Shown piece after piece: positions 43,940 through 54,334 of a stretch of 64,000 nucleotides of DNA. The notes under the pieces were generated by a model that ran no database searches, was not told the origin of the DNA, and saw nothing but the letters and a program-made list of their open reading frames with translations. The DNA is from Dromiciops gliroides (lineage: Eukaryota > Chordata > Mammalia > Microbiotheria > Microbiotheriidae): contig NC_057861.1 of assembly GCF_019393635.1 (NCBI RefSeq), positions 459,166,330-459,230,329 on the forward strand, in the 5' to 3' direction. The stretch's first letter is position 1, and each line of letters starts with the position of its first letter. The translations under genes and the position numbers were made by a program.

Positions 43940-44257
43940 TAAATTATTCACCTACTGTGTATTAAGCACTGTCATAAGTGCTTTACTTTAATATTACTTC
44001 ATTTGAAAAAACACATACACACACAAACAAACAAAAAACCCAAATATTACTTTATTTGACCCTCACAATAACTCTGGGAGGTAGCTGCTAGTATTGTCCC
44101 CCTTTACAGTTAAGGAAACTAAGGCATAGTGAGGTTAAGTGATTGCCCAGGGTCATGCAACTAGCAAACAAGCATCTGAGGCTGGATTTGAATGAGTTCA
44201 AGAGTCCTCCTGACTCCAGGGCTGGTTCTTTATCTACAGTGCCACCTAGTGGCCCTT
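43940..44257 (-). repeat. MIR-type SINE with a tail-only insertion
   Basis: Reversed MIR from 'attaagcactgtcataagtgc' to 'tgccacctagtggccc'. At 44007-44042 a 36-base A-rich piece is flanked by aatattactt(c/t)atttga on both sides. Confidence 0.75.
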
Positions 44258-44377
44258 AAGGTGTACCATCTTTAAATTTGATGAACACTCCACCTATACC
44301 TCACAGTGTCAGTTAGATTTACCAAAAGTACATTTTAAGGAAAGATAGCAATAGTAGCAGTGGTGATGTCCCTTACA

Positions 44378-44582
44378 TGGCTAGGTGGTACAGTGGATAA
44401 AACACTGAGCTTGGAGTCAGGAAGACCTGTGTTCATATTTTGCCTCTGCATTTGCTAGCTGCAGGACCTTGGGCAAGTGGCTTAACTTCTGTATGACTCG
44501 GTTTCCTTACCTGTAAAATGAACGAGTTGGCATCAATGGATTCTAGGGTCCTTTCTAGCTCTAAATCTATGTTCTGTGATTC
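44378..44582 (+). repeat. MIR/CORE-SINE
   Basis: 'ggctaggtggtacagtgga', 'aggaccttgggcaagtggctt', 'tccttacctgtaaaatgaacg', 'tctagggtcctttctagctc'. Confidence 0.7.
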
Positions 44583-44584
44583 TT

Positions 44585-45095
44585 TCTCAGATTGATTGTC
44601 ATGGGCAAGGCCCTTCCCAGGGGCTGGCTCTACATTAATAGATTTGTAACTCCCCACAAATAAAACACAGTGACACACTCCCAGGTTCACTCACACCCTT
44701 GTCTCAGGCACACTGCCTGGAGGACTTTCATTGGAATAATTTAGGATTTTGTGGAAGGAGGAAAGAAGATGATGGGAAGAGATGGAATGTGGTCAACCTT
44801 AGTTCTCAGCTGGTGTCACTGCTTCTGGGTATAGATGCTTGGAATCCATGCAGCATTTATTCAGACCTAGTGGCCACATCTTTCCAAACTAGTACAGGTG
44901 GTGAAAATAAAGGGAGTAGTGAGCCAAATTCTTCTAGCTTATAAGTCAAAAGGCTTTGCTTCCTCTTGTCTGGGAGTCAGTAGCAGTTCATTCAATGTGA
45001 TTGATTTTCCCAAGGATTTCTTGCCTCTCTGCAACTGCAATTGGATCCCTGGAGGAGTTAACCTTTGTCACTATGAGAGGAGATGAATTACACAC
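44585..45095. other. Stretch without recognised gene or repeat
   Basis: Nothing recognised on either strand beyond short chance frames. Confidence 0.4.
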
Positions 45096-45273
45096 CTTAA
45101 TCAATAAGAATTTGCTGATGCCAGGCACGGTGTTAGTTGCTGGGGAAACAAATGCAAAAGTAAGGTAGTACCTGCTGAGGATACATGATGTTTGGAGATA
45201 AGTAAATAGGGCACCTGTGCAGTAGTAAGGACAAAGGGATGTCAGGGAAGCCCTAACAAATGAGGGAATGAGG

Positions 45274-45417
45274 AGGCAGCTAGGTGGTGCAGTGGATAAA
45301 GCACCAGCCCTGGATTCAGGAGGACCTGAGTTCAAATTTGACCTCAGACACTTTCTAGCTGTGTGACCCTGGGCAAGTCACTTAACCCTCATTGCCCTGC
45401 TAAAATAAAATAAAAGA
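45274..45417 (+). repeat. S1 SINE with exact 19-bp duplication
   Basis: aacaaatgagggaatgagg at 45255-45273 and 45418-45436. Confidence 0.97.
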
Positions 45418-45809
45418 AACAAATGAGGGAATGAGGTGACACTTGAGCTGAGTCTTCAAGGGAATTAGAGATGCTAATAGATAGAGGGGCTGAGAGACAT
45501 GGAATTTCAGACATGGAATATGCTAAGGTATGGATGTAGGAGATGAAGGAGTTTGTATGTAGATACCAACAAATAGGCTGATCTAGTCACTTAATCAATC
45601 ATTCAGTCCATAAACATTTGTTAAGTACCTACAGTGCTAAGCACCATTCTAAGTGCTGGTCTAGGTGGAGCTAGGCTGTATGAGAGGGATTCTTGCATAA
45701 CTGGCCTGGAAAGTTAGTACTCTGGACCCAGATTGCAGAGGGCTTTAAATGCTGAGCAGAGGTGACTGTATTTTATGCTAGGCTAGAGGCAATGGGGAGC
45801 CACTGAAAC

Positions 45810-46122
45810 TTTTTTTTGGGGGGAAGAGGGAGGTTTGTGGGGTTTCCATTTCACCCAGGCTGGAAATACAATAGCCACTCATCAGCCCAACCCCATCTAC
45901 TGATTAGCTCTAGAGCTTTGATCTGCTCCATTGCCAAAGTGTGCTGGCTCACTCCTCCTTAGGCAGCCTGGGAACTATCCTCTGATCCTGGGGCTCACCA
46001 TATTGGTACAGGACTTAGTGTAGACATCTGATCAGCTTAACCCACTACAATTCAGAACTCCCAAGTAAAGCCACATTCTTCCAGGTAGCAGGGATTACAG
46101 ACATGTGCCACCAAACCCAATT
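45810..46122 (-). pseudogene. 7SL RNA retrocopy (SRP RNA pseudogene)
   Basis: On the minus strand it reads GGGTTTGGTGGCACATGTC, TAATCCCTGCTACC, CAATATGGTGA, GCTGCCTAAGGAGGAGTGA, GGAGCAGATCAAA, AATCAGTAG and CCAGCCTGGG, in the order of the SRP RNA from 5' to 3' domain, so it is near full length and includes the S domain that Alu lacks. A poly-A (plus-strand T run) follows the 3' end. The duplication ccactgaaac is exact at 45800-45809 and 46123-46132, the mark of L1-type retrotransposition. Base changes throughout make it a dead copy rather than a working gene. Confidence 0.85.
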
Positions 46123-46304
46123 CCACTGAAACAGCTTGAACAAAAGAGCAACAAGTCCGATCTGTTCCTTTAGGAACATCGATTTGGCAACACATGAAAT
46201 GATCAGAATTTGTGATATGGTTTATAAGTGATATAGGAGCTTCAAAAGGAAGAGTGACCATGGGCAAAAAAGTCTAAGGAAGTTTTATTTAGAAGATGAC
46301 ACTT

Positions 46305-46308
<4 letters not shown>

Positions 46309-46395
<87 letters not shown>
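46309..46395 (+). repeat. (CT)n microsatellite, 87 bases
   Basis: About 43 uninterrupted CT units, the longest pure microsatellite in the window. Confidence 0.97.
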
Positions 46396-46400
<5 letters not shown>

Positions 46401-46817
46401 TACTAGAGCTTCCATTTATATAAAGGCTCCTGGATCTAAAGCTCTTGCCCAGTGTAGTGTTACAGCTATCAGAATATTCATCTCCATTCACCAGATGGGT
46501 CTTTCTATCTTTAGACTCCCTGTTTTTTATGCTTCCAGAACAACCACAATCCAATTAAGAGAGGAGAAAGGTTAACTCTTAGGGCAAAGAATGTTACTGC
46601 ATCTCCTGAATATAAGGACCAACCCAGGCTCGGCTCCTAACTCACTGCAGACCTATAGCAAAGCACTTAACCTCTTTAGTAAGCCTCTATGTGCTTCTCT
46701 TATAACAAAATAGGGACCTGCCTCAGGAACTTGGGGTAAAACACAAATAATCAAATCTCGCCTGAGCCCTCAAGGTAGTAAAGTAATCCTTTTTCTCCTC
46801 ACTAATTGATTCTATCC

Positions 46818-46976
46818 GGGGCAGCTAGATGGCGCAGTGGTTAAGGCACCGGCCCTGGATTCAGGAGTACCTGAGTTCAGATCCGGCCTCAGACACTTGA
46901 CACTTACTAGCTGTGTGACCCTGGGCAAGTCACTTGACCCCAATTGCCTCACTAAAAAAAAAAACAAAAAAAAACC
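46818..46976 (+). repeat. S1 SINE with exact 16-bp duplication
   Basis: ctaattgattctatcc at 46802-46817 and 46977-46992. Confidence 0.96.
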
Positions 46977-47261
46977 CTAATTGATTCTATCCAATTCCCC
47001 ATAGAAGTTGTTGCAAACTTCTATTGTCGAATCTTCCACACTTTCCCTTTCAGTGAATCCCTCCCAGATAAGGGAAAATTGAGGCCATTCATTGTATGTT
47101 CTTTCGTCTCCTCACCGTTTCTTCTTCTCAAAACCTCTTCCCATCATCCCTTATTCTCTCCTCTTTTACTCCAGCCTCTGATAGTGAGTGACATGACCTT
47201 TCTCCGTGTTAAGATCTCTCACCATCGCCCCCCACCCCCGCCAACACATACATGTACTCTT

Positions 47262-48655
47262 TTTTCTCTTAATAGTATTTTATTTTTTCCAGTTACATGT
47301 AAAGGGAGTTTCCGACATTCATTTTTATAAGATTTTGAGTTCCAAATTTTTCTCCCTCCCTCCCTTTCCTCCTCCCTCCATAAGACAGCAACTAATCTGA
47401 TATAGATTATCTATGTACAATCCACAAATACTCTTGATCTTAACAATTACAGCTGTTCCAATGTGGAATGGACTACCTGTGAATATGATGGGTTTCTTCT
47501 ACTACTTTAACATTTGGGGGATAATTTTCACTTTTATTATGAATTTTACAAACATGATCATTTCAATGTACAAAGAACAGGGGGAAAGGATTGATATTAT
47601 GAACATCTGATAAAAATAATTTGCTTTTTCAAAAATGATTATTAAATTTAACATGATAGTAACAACAGTCCCTTCTGTGGATACCTTTATAAACTTCTTT
47701 CTGCTCTCTTCTGCTTTTATTTTTTTTAGCTTCACTTGTATTCTTTTCTCTCTCTCTTTTTGATTACTACCAACTCTCTCCTACAACCACAACTCATTCT
47801 CCCTTCCCACCCTCAAAGAAACTCTCCTCATAACAAATAATTATAATCAAGTCCCCCTCCCAAATCCACACACTGTCAGTGTCTGAAGAAGTATTTTGTG
47901 CTTCTTGTCCATCCCCTCCCTGCCAAGAGACGGAAAGTATGCTTTATCATCATTCTTCTGATGTCAGGATGGGTCATTTCATTGGTTCTTAAATCTTTCA
48001 AAGTTAGTTTCCTAGGGGCAGCTAGGTGGCACAGTGAATAAAGCACCGGCCTTGGATTCAGGAGGACCTGAGTTCAAATATGACCTCCGACATTCGACAC
48101 TTACTAGCTGTGTGACCCTGGGCAAGTCACTTAACCCTCATTGCCCCCCCCCCAAAAGTTAGTTTCCTATACATTTTTGTAGTCGTATAATTTATTCTCC
48201 TAGTCCTCTTCATTTCATTCTGCATCATATTATGCAAGCACTCCTAAGTTTCTCCAAATCTGTCTCTTCTGTCATTTATTCCAGTGTAATAATATTCATT
48301 ACATTTATGTATTATGATTTGTTCAGCTATTCCCTAATGGATGGATATTCACTATGTTCCCATTTCTTTGTTACAACAAAGAGTATTGCTATAATTAATT
48401 TTGTATGAACAGATCTTTTGACCTCTCTGGGATATATTATTTCTGGGTCAAAGGGTATGCACAGTTTAGTGACTATTAGGACATAATTATAAATCATTTT
48501 TCAGAATGGTGGGAGTATGATCTCTATTAAGATACTTGTGCTCTGTGGCTCCACCAGCCATGTCTTCTTTGCCAGTCTGATGAAAAGAAACCTCAGTTGT
48601 TTTCATTTGACTTTCTCTTATTAGTGATTTTGAACATTTTTTCATGTTTATTGAC
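47262..48655 (-). mobile_element. L1 3' end, about 1.25 kb plus a SINE
   Basis: Reversed L1 with 3' terminus at 47262 ('cttaatagtattttattttttccagttac') and 5' truncation at 48655, in the region corresponding to K-C-S-K-S-L-I-R-E. An S1 SINE lies at 48015-48154. Confidence 0.85.
48015..48154 (+). repeat. S1 SINE nested in L1
   Basis: aaagttagtttccta is exact at 48000-48014 and 48155-48169. Confidence 0.95.
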
Positions 48656-49115
48656 AGTTTACATGGAATATTATTGTACTATAAGAAATGACACATGTGA
48701 TGAATACGGAGAAGTATGGAAAGATGCTTGAACTGATAAAGTCGGCAGAGCCAAGAAAACAATTTCCACATTGACTACAACAAATGAACAGAACAACTAT
48801 GCACAAAATCAAAAGTGAATGTTGTAATATTATAAAGAATAAGCATGTCAAGAGCTATGAGAAGATACCCCTGCCCTCTTCCTTGGTAGATGTATAAGGT
48901 CCACAAATGTGGTATATTGCACATATTTTCAGACACTTATTTAAAGATATATTGATCAATTATCCTGATTTCCCCTCCTCTTCCCCTGAATTTCCTGTTT
49001 AAAAAATATTTAAAAATACTATTTGTCATCTGGGATGGTAGAAGAGGATGAAAGATATTGAAGGAAATTGTGGTGATGTAAAAAATACATCAATAAAAAC
49101 TTAAAACAAAATGAG
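48656..49115 (+). mobile_element. L1 3' end of a second subfamily, back-to-back with the previous L1
   Basis: Starts 'acatggaatattattgtactataagaaatg' (ORF2 region MEYYCTIRN) and ends 'ggtgatgtaaaaaatacatcaataaaaact', a different 3' end from the preceding L1. Confidence 0.75.
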
Positions 49116-49204
49116 AAAACAATGTGCCTGTTCATAACCTTTACTGATTTTTTAGGGAATGACTCTTGTTCTTATATATTTATATTATTTTCCTATATAT
49201 GAAG

Positions 49205-49412
49205 AGGCAATGTGGTATGATACTTACAGTTTTGATGTTGAATCCAGGAAGACCTGAATTCAAATTATACCTTTGATAGTGACTTTCTGTGTAACTATGG
49301 ACAAGTTATTAAACTTGGATCAACCTCATTTTCCTCATCTGTAAAATAAGGGGTTTTGCTACGTGGTCTCTAAGGTCCCTTCCAACTCCAAATTTATGAT
49401 CCTATGGTATCT
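49205..49412 (+). repeat. MIR/CORE-SINE
   Basis: 'gaatccaggaagacctgaattcaaat', 'ttttcctcatctgtaaaataagg', 'ctctaaggtcccttccaactcc', 'ttatgatcctatgg'. Confidence 0.7.
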
Positions 49413-49647
49413 TGTAAAGCAGATATGTGTGTGTGTATTTAATATATTGGTTAGTTTTGCTGAACTTTTTTTCCTTTAAAATTTTCTTTTGATCATATAC
49501 AGCTTGGGGGGGGGGTTGAGGATACAAATTGAAAAGGGAGATAATATTTAAAAACCCCGCAAGATAACACTAATAAATCTTATTAAACTATTCCATACTG
49601 ATATAAAATCCATTTTCTGCCACATTATTTTCCAGTTTACCCATTTT

Positions 49648-49888
49648 AGAGGTAGCTAGGTAGCACAGAGTACTTGACCTGTATCAAGAAGACCTGGGTT
49701 CAAGTTCAGGCTCAGATACTTACTACTTAGGCAAGTCATTTAACTTTTATCTGCCTTAGTTTCCTTATCTGTAAAATGTGGATAATAATAGTACTTACCT
49801 ACCAGAGTTGTTATGAGGATAAAATGGATTATTTTTTGCAAATCACTTTGCAGATCTTAATATACTATATTAATGCTAGCTATTTACT
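49648..49888 (+). repeat. MIR-type SINE
   Basis: 'gtagctaggtagcacagag', 'gacctgggttcaagttcag', 'ccttatctgtaaaatgtggataataatagtac', 'gcaaatcactttgcagatcttaa'. Confidence 0.75.
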
Positions 49889-50152
49889 AGTATTCCTAGG
49901 AGTTTGGGTTGAAAAAGAAGTCCTTACCACAGTAGTTGGACTACTTGGATTTATCAAATACTATACTATTATGTACTGTTGTTTATCGGTCTTTTTTATT
50001 TAATATCTTCCACATTTAAACTTTTCAAATTTGTATCAATATGGAATAGTTTTTAAAATGTCTTATGGCTAAATTTTTATTTTTATATTACCTCCCTTTT
50101 CCATTTATATCCCTGATCCCCCAAAGTCATGTATGATCAAAAAAATTTTTTT

Positions 50153-50283
50153 TGCAATGAGGGTTAAGTGACTTCCTCAGGGTCATACAACTAGTAAGTG
50201 TTAAGTGTCTGAGACCAGATTTGAACTCAGGTTCTCCTGAATCCAGGGCCAGTGCTTTATTCACTGCGCCACCTGGCTCCCCC
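50153..50283 (-). repeat. S1 SINE
   Basis: Reverse copy, diverged ('ccacctggctccccc'). Confidence 0.88.
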
Positions 50284-50285
50284 AA

Positions 50286-50400
50286 AAGAATTTATTTATT
50301 TATTTACTTATGTATCTATCTATTTGTTTGTTTGTTTATTCATTCATTCATACATTTATCTATTCATTCATTCACTCATTTATTTATTTATTTGTTTATT
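50286..50400 (+). repeat. TTTA/TTCA/TTTG tetranucleotide tract
   Basis: About 28 tetranucleotide units, mixed ttta, tcta, tttg and ttca. It sits exactly where the tail of the following reverse SINE would be, so it likely grew from it. Confidence 0.9.
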
Positions 50401-50535
50401 TGTGCCAGGCAATGAGGGTTAAGTGACTTGCCCAAGGTCACACAGCTAGTGTCAAGTGACTGAGTTTGGATTTGAACTCAGGTCCTCCTGAATCCAGAGC
50501 CAGTGCTTTATCTACTGCACCACCTAGCTGCCCCG
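50401..50535 (-). repeat. S1 SINE with expanded tail
   Basis: Body 'gccaggcaatgagggtt' to 'ccacctagctgcccc'; flanks repeat an imperfect ccaaa(a)gaa(a)ttt. Confidence 0.9.
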
Positions 50536-50714
50536 CCCCCCAAAGAAATTTCTAAAGGAGAAAAACAGTTTATCAAAACCAACCTATATACACATAGTCC
50601 TTCAGCTTTGCAAAGAAACAAGTACCTTCTTGATTTGCTTCTTTGGAGCTAAACTTGGCCATTTTAATTTCACAGCATTCAGTTTTGATTGTTTTGCTAT
50701 TGTTCTTTCGATTT

Positions 50715-50890
50715 GTTATACTATCTTAGATTTAGAGTTGGAAAGGACCTAAGGTCATTGAGTCCAACTTGGAAGTAAGGTATAGAGGGATTAAGTGACT
50801 TGTCTAGGGTAACAGAATTGTGTCTGGGGCAGATTTGAACTTAGGTCTTCCTGATTCCAAGTTCTTTTCACTATACCATGCTGCCTTAAA
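50715..50890 (-). repeat. MIR/CORE-SINE
   Basis: 'cttagatttagagttggaaaggacctaagg', 'gattaagtgacttgtctagggt', 'gcagatttgaacttagg'. Confidence 0.65.
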
Positions 50891-51101
50891 ATCAGGTTTA
50901 CCTGTTTTTGCCTGGTCAGGACTCATCTGCTATAAATATGGGCTCTTTGAATTTACAAGGAAGGACTAGAAAGATTTTCTATTAGGGACTCTCAGTTTTA
51001 CATAGCCTAATTTTCAAGATCTAGTAAAGGAAAATGGGCATTTTCCCCTCTTTTATTTTAGACTGTAATTGTAATAGTCAGTTTTAAGATATATTGCCTT
51101 T

Positions 51102-51249
51102 GGGGCAGCTAGGTGGCACAGTGGATAAAGCACCGGCCCTGGATTCAGGAGAACCTGAGTTCAAATCTGGCCTCAGACACTTTACACTTACTAGCTGTGT
51201 GACCCTGGGCAAGTCACTTAACCCCCATGGCCCCGCACACACACACAAA
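51102..51249 (+). repeat. S1 SINE with exact 16-bp duplication
   Basis: aagatatattgccttt at 51086-51101 and 51250-51265. Confidence 0.96.
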
Positions 51250-51503
51250 AAGATATATTGCCTTTAAGGGTCAGACTAATGTCTTTCCTGTAACCTTTGA
51301 TTATTTGAATGTTTATGTAATGGGAATTTAAAATTTCCTTTTATGCCTTGTTCGACTTTTGCTTAACTGAAAACCTTCTGTTAATATTCACAAAATTAAT
51401 TAATAATATTAATAGAATTAATATTAATCTTACCTAACCAAAACCTGTCTTATGGGATGTGAAAATTTACTTGGGGCCTTCAGTATTCCTTAGGTAAAAA
51501 GCT

Positions 51504-51822
51504 GGGGCAGCTAGGTGGCATAGTGGATAGTGTGGGCCCTAGAGTCAAGAGGACTGAGTTCAAATCTCACTGCAGACACTAAGTAGCTGTGTGACCCTGG
51601 GCAAGTCACTTAACCCCAATTGCCTTAAACATCCAGGGTCATCTCCAGTAGTCCTGATGTATATCTTGCCACTGGACCCAGATGGTTCTGGAGGAGAGTG
51701 TGAGATTGGTGACTTTGCACAGTTCTACTTCACTTAAAAAAATCCAATTTGGTACAAGTGATGACATCAACCTGATGTCAAGGTCTTCTTCAAGAATGAA
51801 GGAAAAGCAACAAAACAAAAGA
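51504..51822 (+). repeat. Long-form SINE: S1-like head plus RTE-like 3' tail
   Basis: The first ~125 bases match S1, then instead of poly-A it continues 'aacatccagggtcatctccag', 'ccactggacccagatggttctgg', 'cctgatgtcaaggtcttcttcaagaatg', ending in an AACAAAAC tail. Flanks share an imperfect gataagaagccag-like duplication, so it is older than the short S1 copies. Confidence 0.8.
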
Positions 51823-51881
51823 TAAGAAGCCAGAGGAAGATTCTCTTCTGTCCCCATTTCCTTGGAAACATGTAAATTCTT

Positions 51882-52028
51882 TTTTTTTTTTTTTGTGAGG
51901 CAATTGGGGTTAAGTGACTTGCCTAGGGTCACACAGCTAGTAAGTGTCACGTGTCTGAGGCCAGATTTGAACTCAGGTCCTCCTGACTCCAGGGCCAGTG
52001 CTCTATCCACTGTACCACTTAGCTGCCC
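51882..52028 (-). repeat. S1 SINE
   Basis: Full length; taaattcttt at both ends. Confidence 0.93.
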
Positions 52029-52050
52029 TAAATTCTTTCTCTCTCTTTTA

Positions 52051-52071
52051 GTGTGTGTGTGTGTGTGTGTG
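52051..52071 (+). repeat. (TG)n microsatellite
   Basis: About 10 units. Confidence 0.9.
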
Positions 52072-52445
52072 AATTATTTAAATGTAGCTTAATCTATAAC
52101 CTGCCTTAGTTTACTTATAGAGTTTGTTTGACAAGGTTTGTTTCCTTAGGAGATATATGAAACTATGATTATTTAACCAAATTTGTTCAACATTTATGAC
52201 CTTGGAGAAAGTATGCTATTATGAATCTGTCTTTTCTTTAATTTTTATGGCCTAAGAGGAATAAACATGGCTGCAATATATAAAAGAATTTTCTGTCGCT
52301 GTGATGTAATTTCTCTTATTAGAGGCCTTGTTAAAATCCTAATGATGGTTCAGGTTTATGGTTCTCTCTGAGGCCTGAACCTGTGCTTGAACATAACAAT
52401 AAAACCCAGGTTTTTACCTATACAATTTCTATGTTGTGGTAAATG

Positions 52446-52795
52446 TATTTTGGCCAGTTACCTGCTGCATGAACTCAGAGAGGATTTACTTCTCCTACAC
52501 TCATAAAGCATCTGCTCCAGTATTATACATTGATAACTGGGTTGGTCACCATGTTTAAGTATACTGCAGGTTTTATTGTTGTTTCTAGTTTGTTAGTTGT
52601 TCTGTGTGCATAGTTTTTGCTGTTTTGTTTATTTCATAAGCCTAATCTTTCTTGGGCTTATGTTTCTTTGCTGTTTTGCAATGTGTTTGGAATGTATTCA
52701 CTGAGGCAGTCGGTCAAGGATGCGTTACTCTGTGCTAGATGTGGGAAACTTGCCTCATTTTTGAGGGACTGATTGTAATAAACCCCAAAGTGCCT
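52446..52795. other. Stretch without recognised gene or repeat
   Basis: AT-rich, follows the LTR; nothing recognised. Confidence 0.4.
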
Positions 52796-52799
52796 CTTT

Positions 52800-52935
52800 T
52801 GTGAACTCCAGTCAGTCAACAGGTATTTATTAGGCACTTGCAATGGGGCAGGCACCATCCTAAGCACTGAGAACACAAACACTGTAGAAACAGAAAGAAC
52901 CACAGTCCCTGCCCTCAAGGATAATACATAAAAGG
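52800..52935 (+). repeat. Old interspersed repeat fragment (MIR/L2-age)
   Basis: 'gtcaacaggtatttattaggcacttgc', 'ccatcctaagcactgagaacac', 'ccctgccctcaaggataa'. Confidence 0.5.
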
Positions 52936-53330
52936 AAGCTAAAGAGGAGGTAGGGGAGATTAATTTGGCCAGCACAGAGGCACGGTAGAGAAAATCCAGG
53001 AAAACCAGAAGTGCAGCTTGAAGAACAAGACATAATTGGCCTGCTCTTGAATCGTAAGCTCTGGGAAGAAATGTTCAATCAGAAGGAAAAAGTCCCAGGA
53101 GGAGGGTACTTCCAATGTTGTGAATTGTGGGGTTGGAGTGAGTTTCCAGGATGAAGAGTTTTCTGGGGCACAGTAGAGAAAGAGTGGGAGAGTCGAGACT
53201 ATAACCTGGAGAGAAATGATCCTTCAAACAGGGTCAGGGCTTAATAGACTCTGTTTCCTTTTTTCTTTTGAACTGAGCCTGTTGGTCTTATTATTGAGAG
53301 ATTTGCAAACTCAATTAAGATTGCCCTGGC
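52936..53330. other. Stretch without recognised gene or repeat
   Basis: Purine-biased; no coding or repeat signal recognised. Confidence 0.4.
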
Positions 53331-53332
53331 AG

Positions 53333-53472
53333 GGGCAGCTAGGTGGTGCAGTGGATAAAGCACCAACCTTGGATTCAGAAGGACCTGAGTTCAAATTTGA
53401 CCTCAGACACTTTACATTTCCTAGCTGTGTGACCCTGGGCAACCCTCATTGCCCCACCAAAAAGAAAGAAAA
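53333..53472 (+). repeat. S1 SINE with internal deletion
   Basis: Lacks the 'aagtcacttaa' box; flanks share aagattgc. Confidence 0.9.
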
Positions 53473-53832
53473 AAAGATTGCTAATGCAGTGATAGAAATA
53501 CTTTGGGAATAATTTGGTGCTCTACATGGATAAATTTTTGTCTAGACCTTCAATGGTATGCCTTGTGTGAGAAAGGAGACCTGGAGAGATTTGTCCAGAC
53601 CACCATTTGTATCTCCATTGGCTGAAGGGAATTATGACAGAGTTTTCAACCAGGACAGTTTGGTCTGAACTTGAAGGGAAATGTCTTCTAGTTGGCCCAA
53701 GTTCCTTAATCATTTCAGGAAGAGTTAAATATTTTCTGGGGAGGTCCGTAGGGACAAAGTTTTCCTTCTGAAACAGGAAGTTTGATTTTCAGTACTCAGC
53801 CAACAGTAATCTCTGTTAAAAATAACATGTAA

Positions 53833-53994
53833 GGGGCAGCTAGATGGCACAGTGGATAAAGCACCAATCCTGGATTCAGGAGTATCTGAGTTCAAATCTG
53901 GCCTCAGACACATCACAATTATTAGCTGTGTGACCCTGGGCAAGTCACTTAACCCCCATTGCCCTGCAAAAAAAATTTAAAAAAATAATAAAAT
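53833..53994 (+). repeat. S1 SINE, first of a tandem pair
   Basis: Preceded by aaaaataacatgtaa (53818-53832) and followed by aaaataacgtgtaa ending at 54009. Confidence 0.95.
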
Positions 53995-54009
53995 TAAAAT
54001 AACGTGTAA

Positions 54010-54170
54010 GGGGCAGCTAGGTGGTGCAGTGGATAGAGCACCAGCCCTGAATTCAGGGGGACCTGAGTTCAAATCTGGCATCAGACACTTGACACTAGCT
54101 GTGTGACCCTGGGAAAATCACTTAACCTTCATTGCCCTGCAAAACAAAACAAACAAACAACAAAACAAAC
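54010..54170 (+). repeat. S1 SINE, second of a tandem pair
   Basis: Begins right after the middle copy of the duplication; the third copy aaaaataacatgtaa is at 54171-54185. Confidence 0.95.
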
Positions 54171-54334
54171 AAAAATAACATGTAAAATGTTGCTTGTTGA
54201 ACTTCATATCTTTATTTGAAGGTGATTAGGGTTTCTACCAGTAATCTTGGATCAGTATAAGAGTCATGTTACATAGACTTTTCTGAGATTCTTTAGTATA
54301 AGAAACTGTGGAAGGTATTAAAAAAGTACAATTC

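Larger units (their letters stand above)
45100..46230 (+). repeat. Old interspersed repeat, interrupted by a SINE and a 7SL copy
   Basis: Pieces in order: 'tgccaggcacggtgttagttgctggg', 'tgacacttgagctgagtcttcaaggg', 'ttgcagagggctttaaatgctgagcagag', 'ggcaatggggagccactgaaac', then after the 7SL copy 'gtccgatctgttcctttagg'. I recognise the ancient family by these phrases but cannot name it safely. Confidence 0.55.
51427..52445 (+). mobile_element. Solo LTR fossil, family A copy 2, carrying two SINEs
   Basis: Collinear with 1880-2360 once the SINEs at 51504-51822 and 51882-52028 are set aside: 'ccaaaacctgtcttatgggatgtgaaaatt', 'gtttccttaggagata', 'cctgaacctgtgcttgaa', AATAAAACCC near 52401, 'caatttctatgttgtgg'. 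No internal region. Confidence 0.55.

Noticed and set aside
47262-49115. L1 twin-priming inversion
   Set aside because: Twin priming would leave one 3' end; here each half has its own 3' terminus of a different subfamily.
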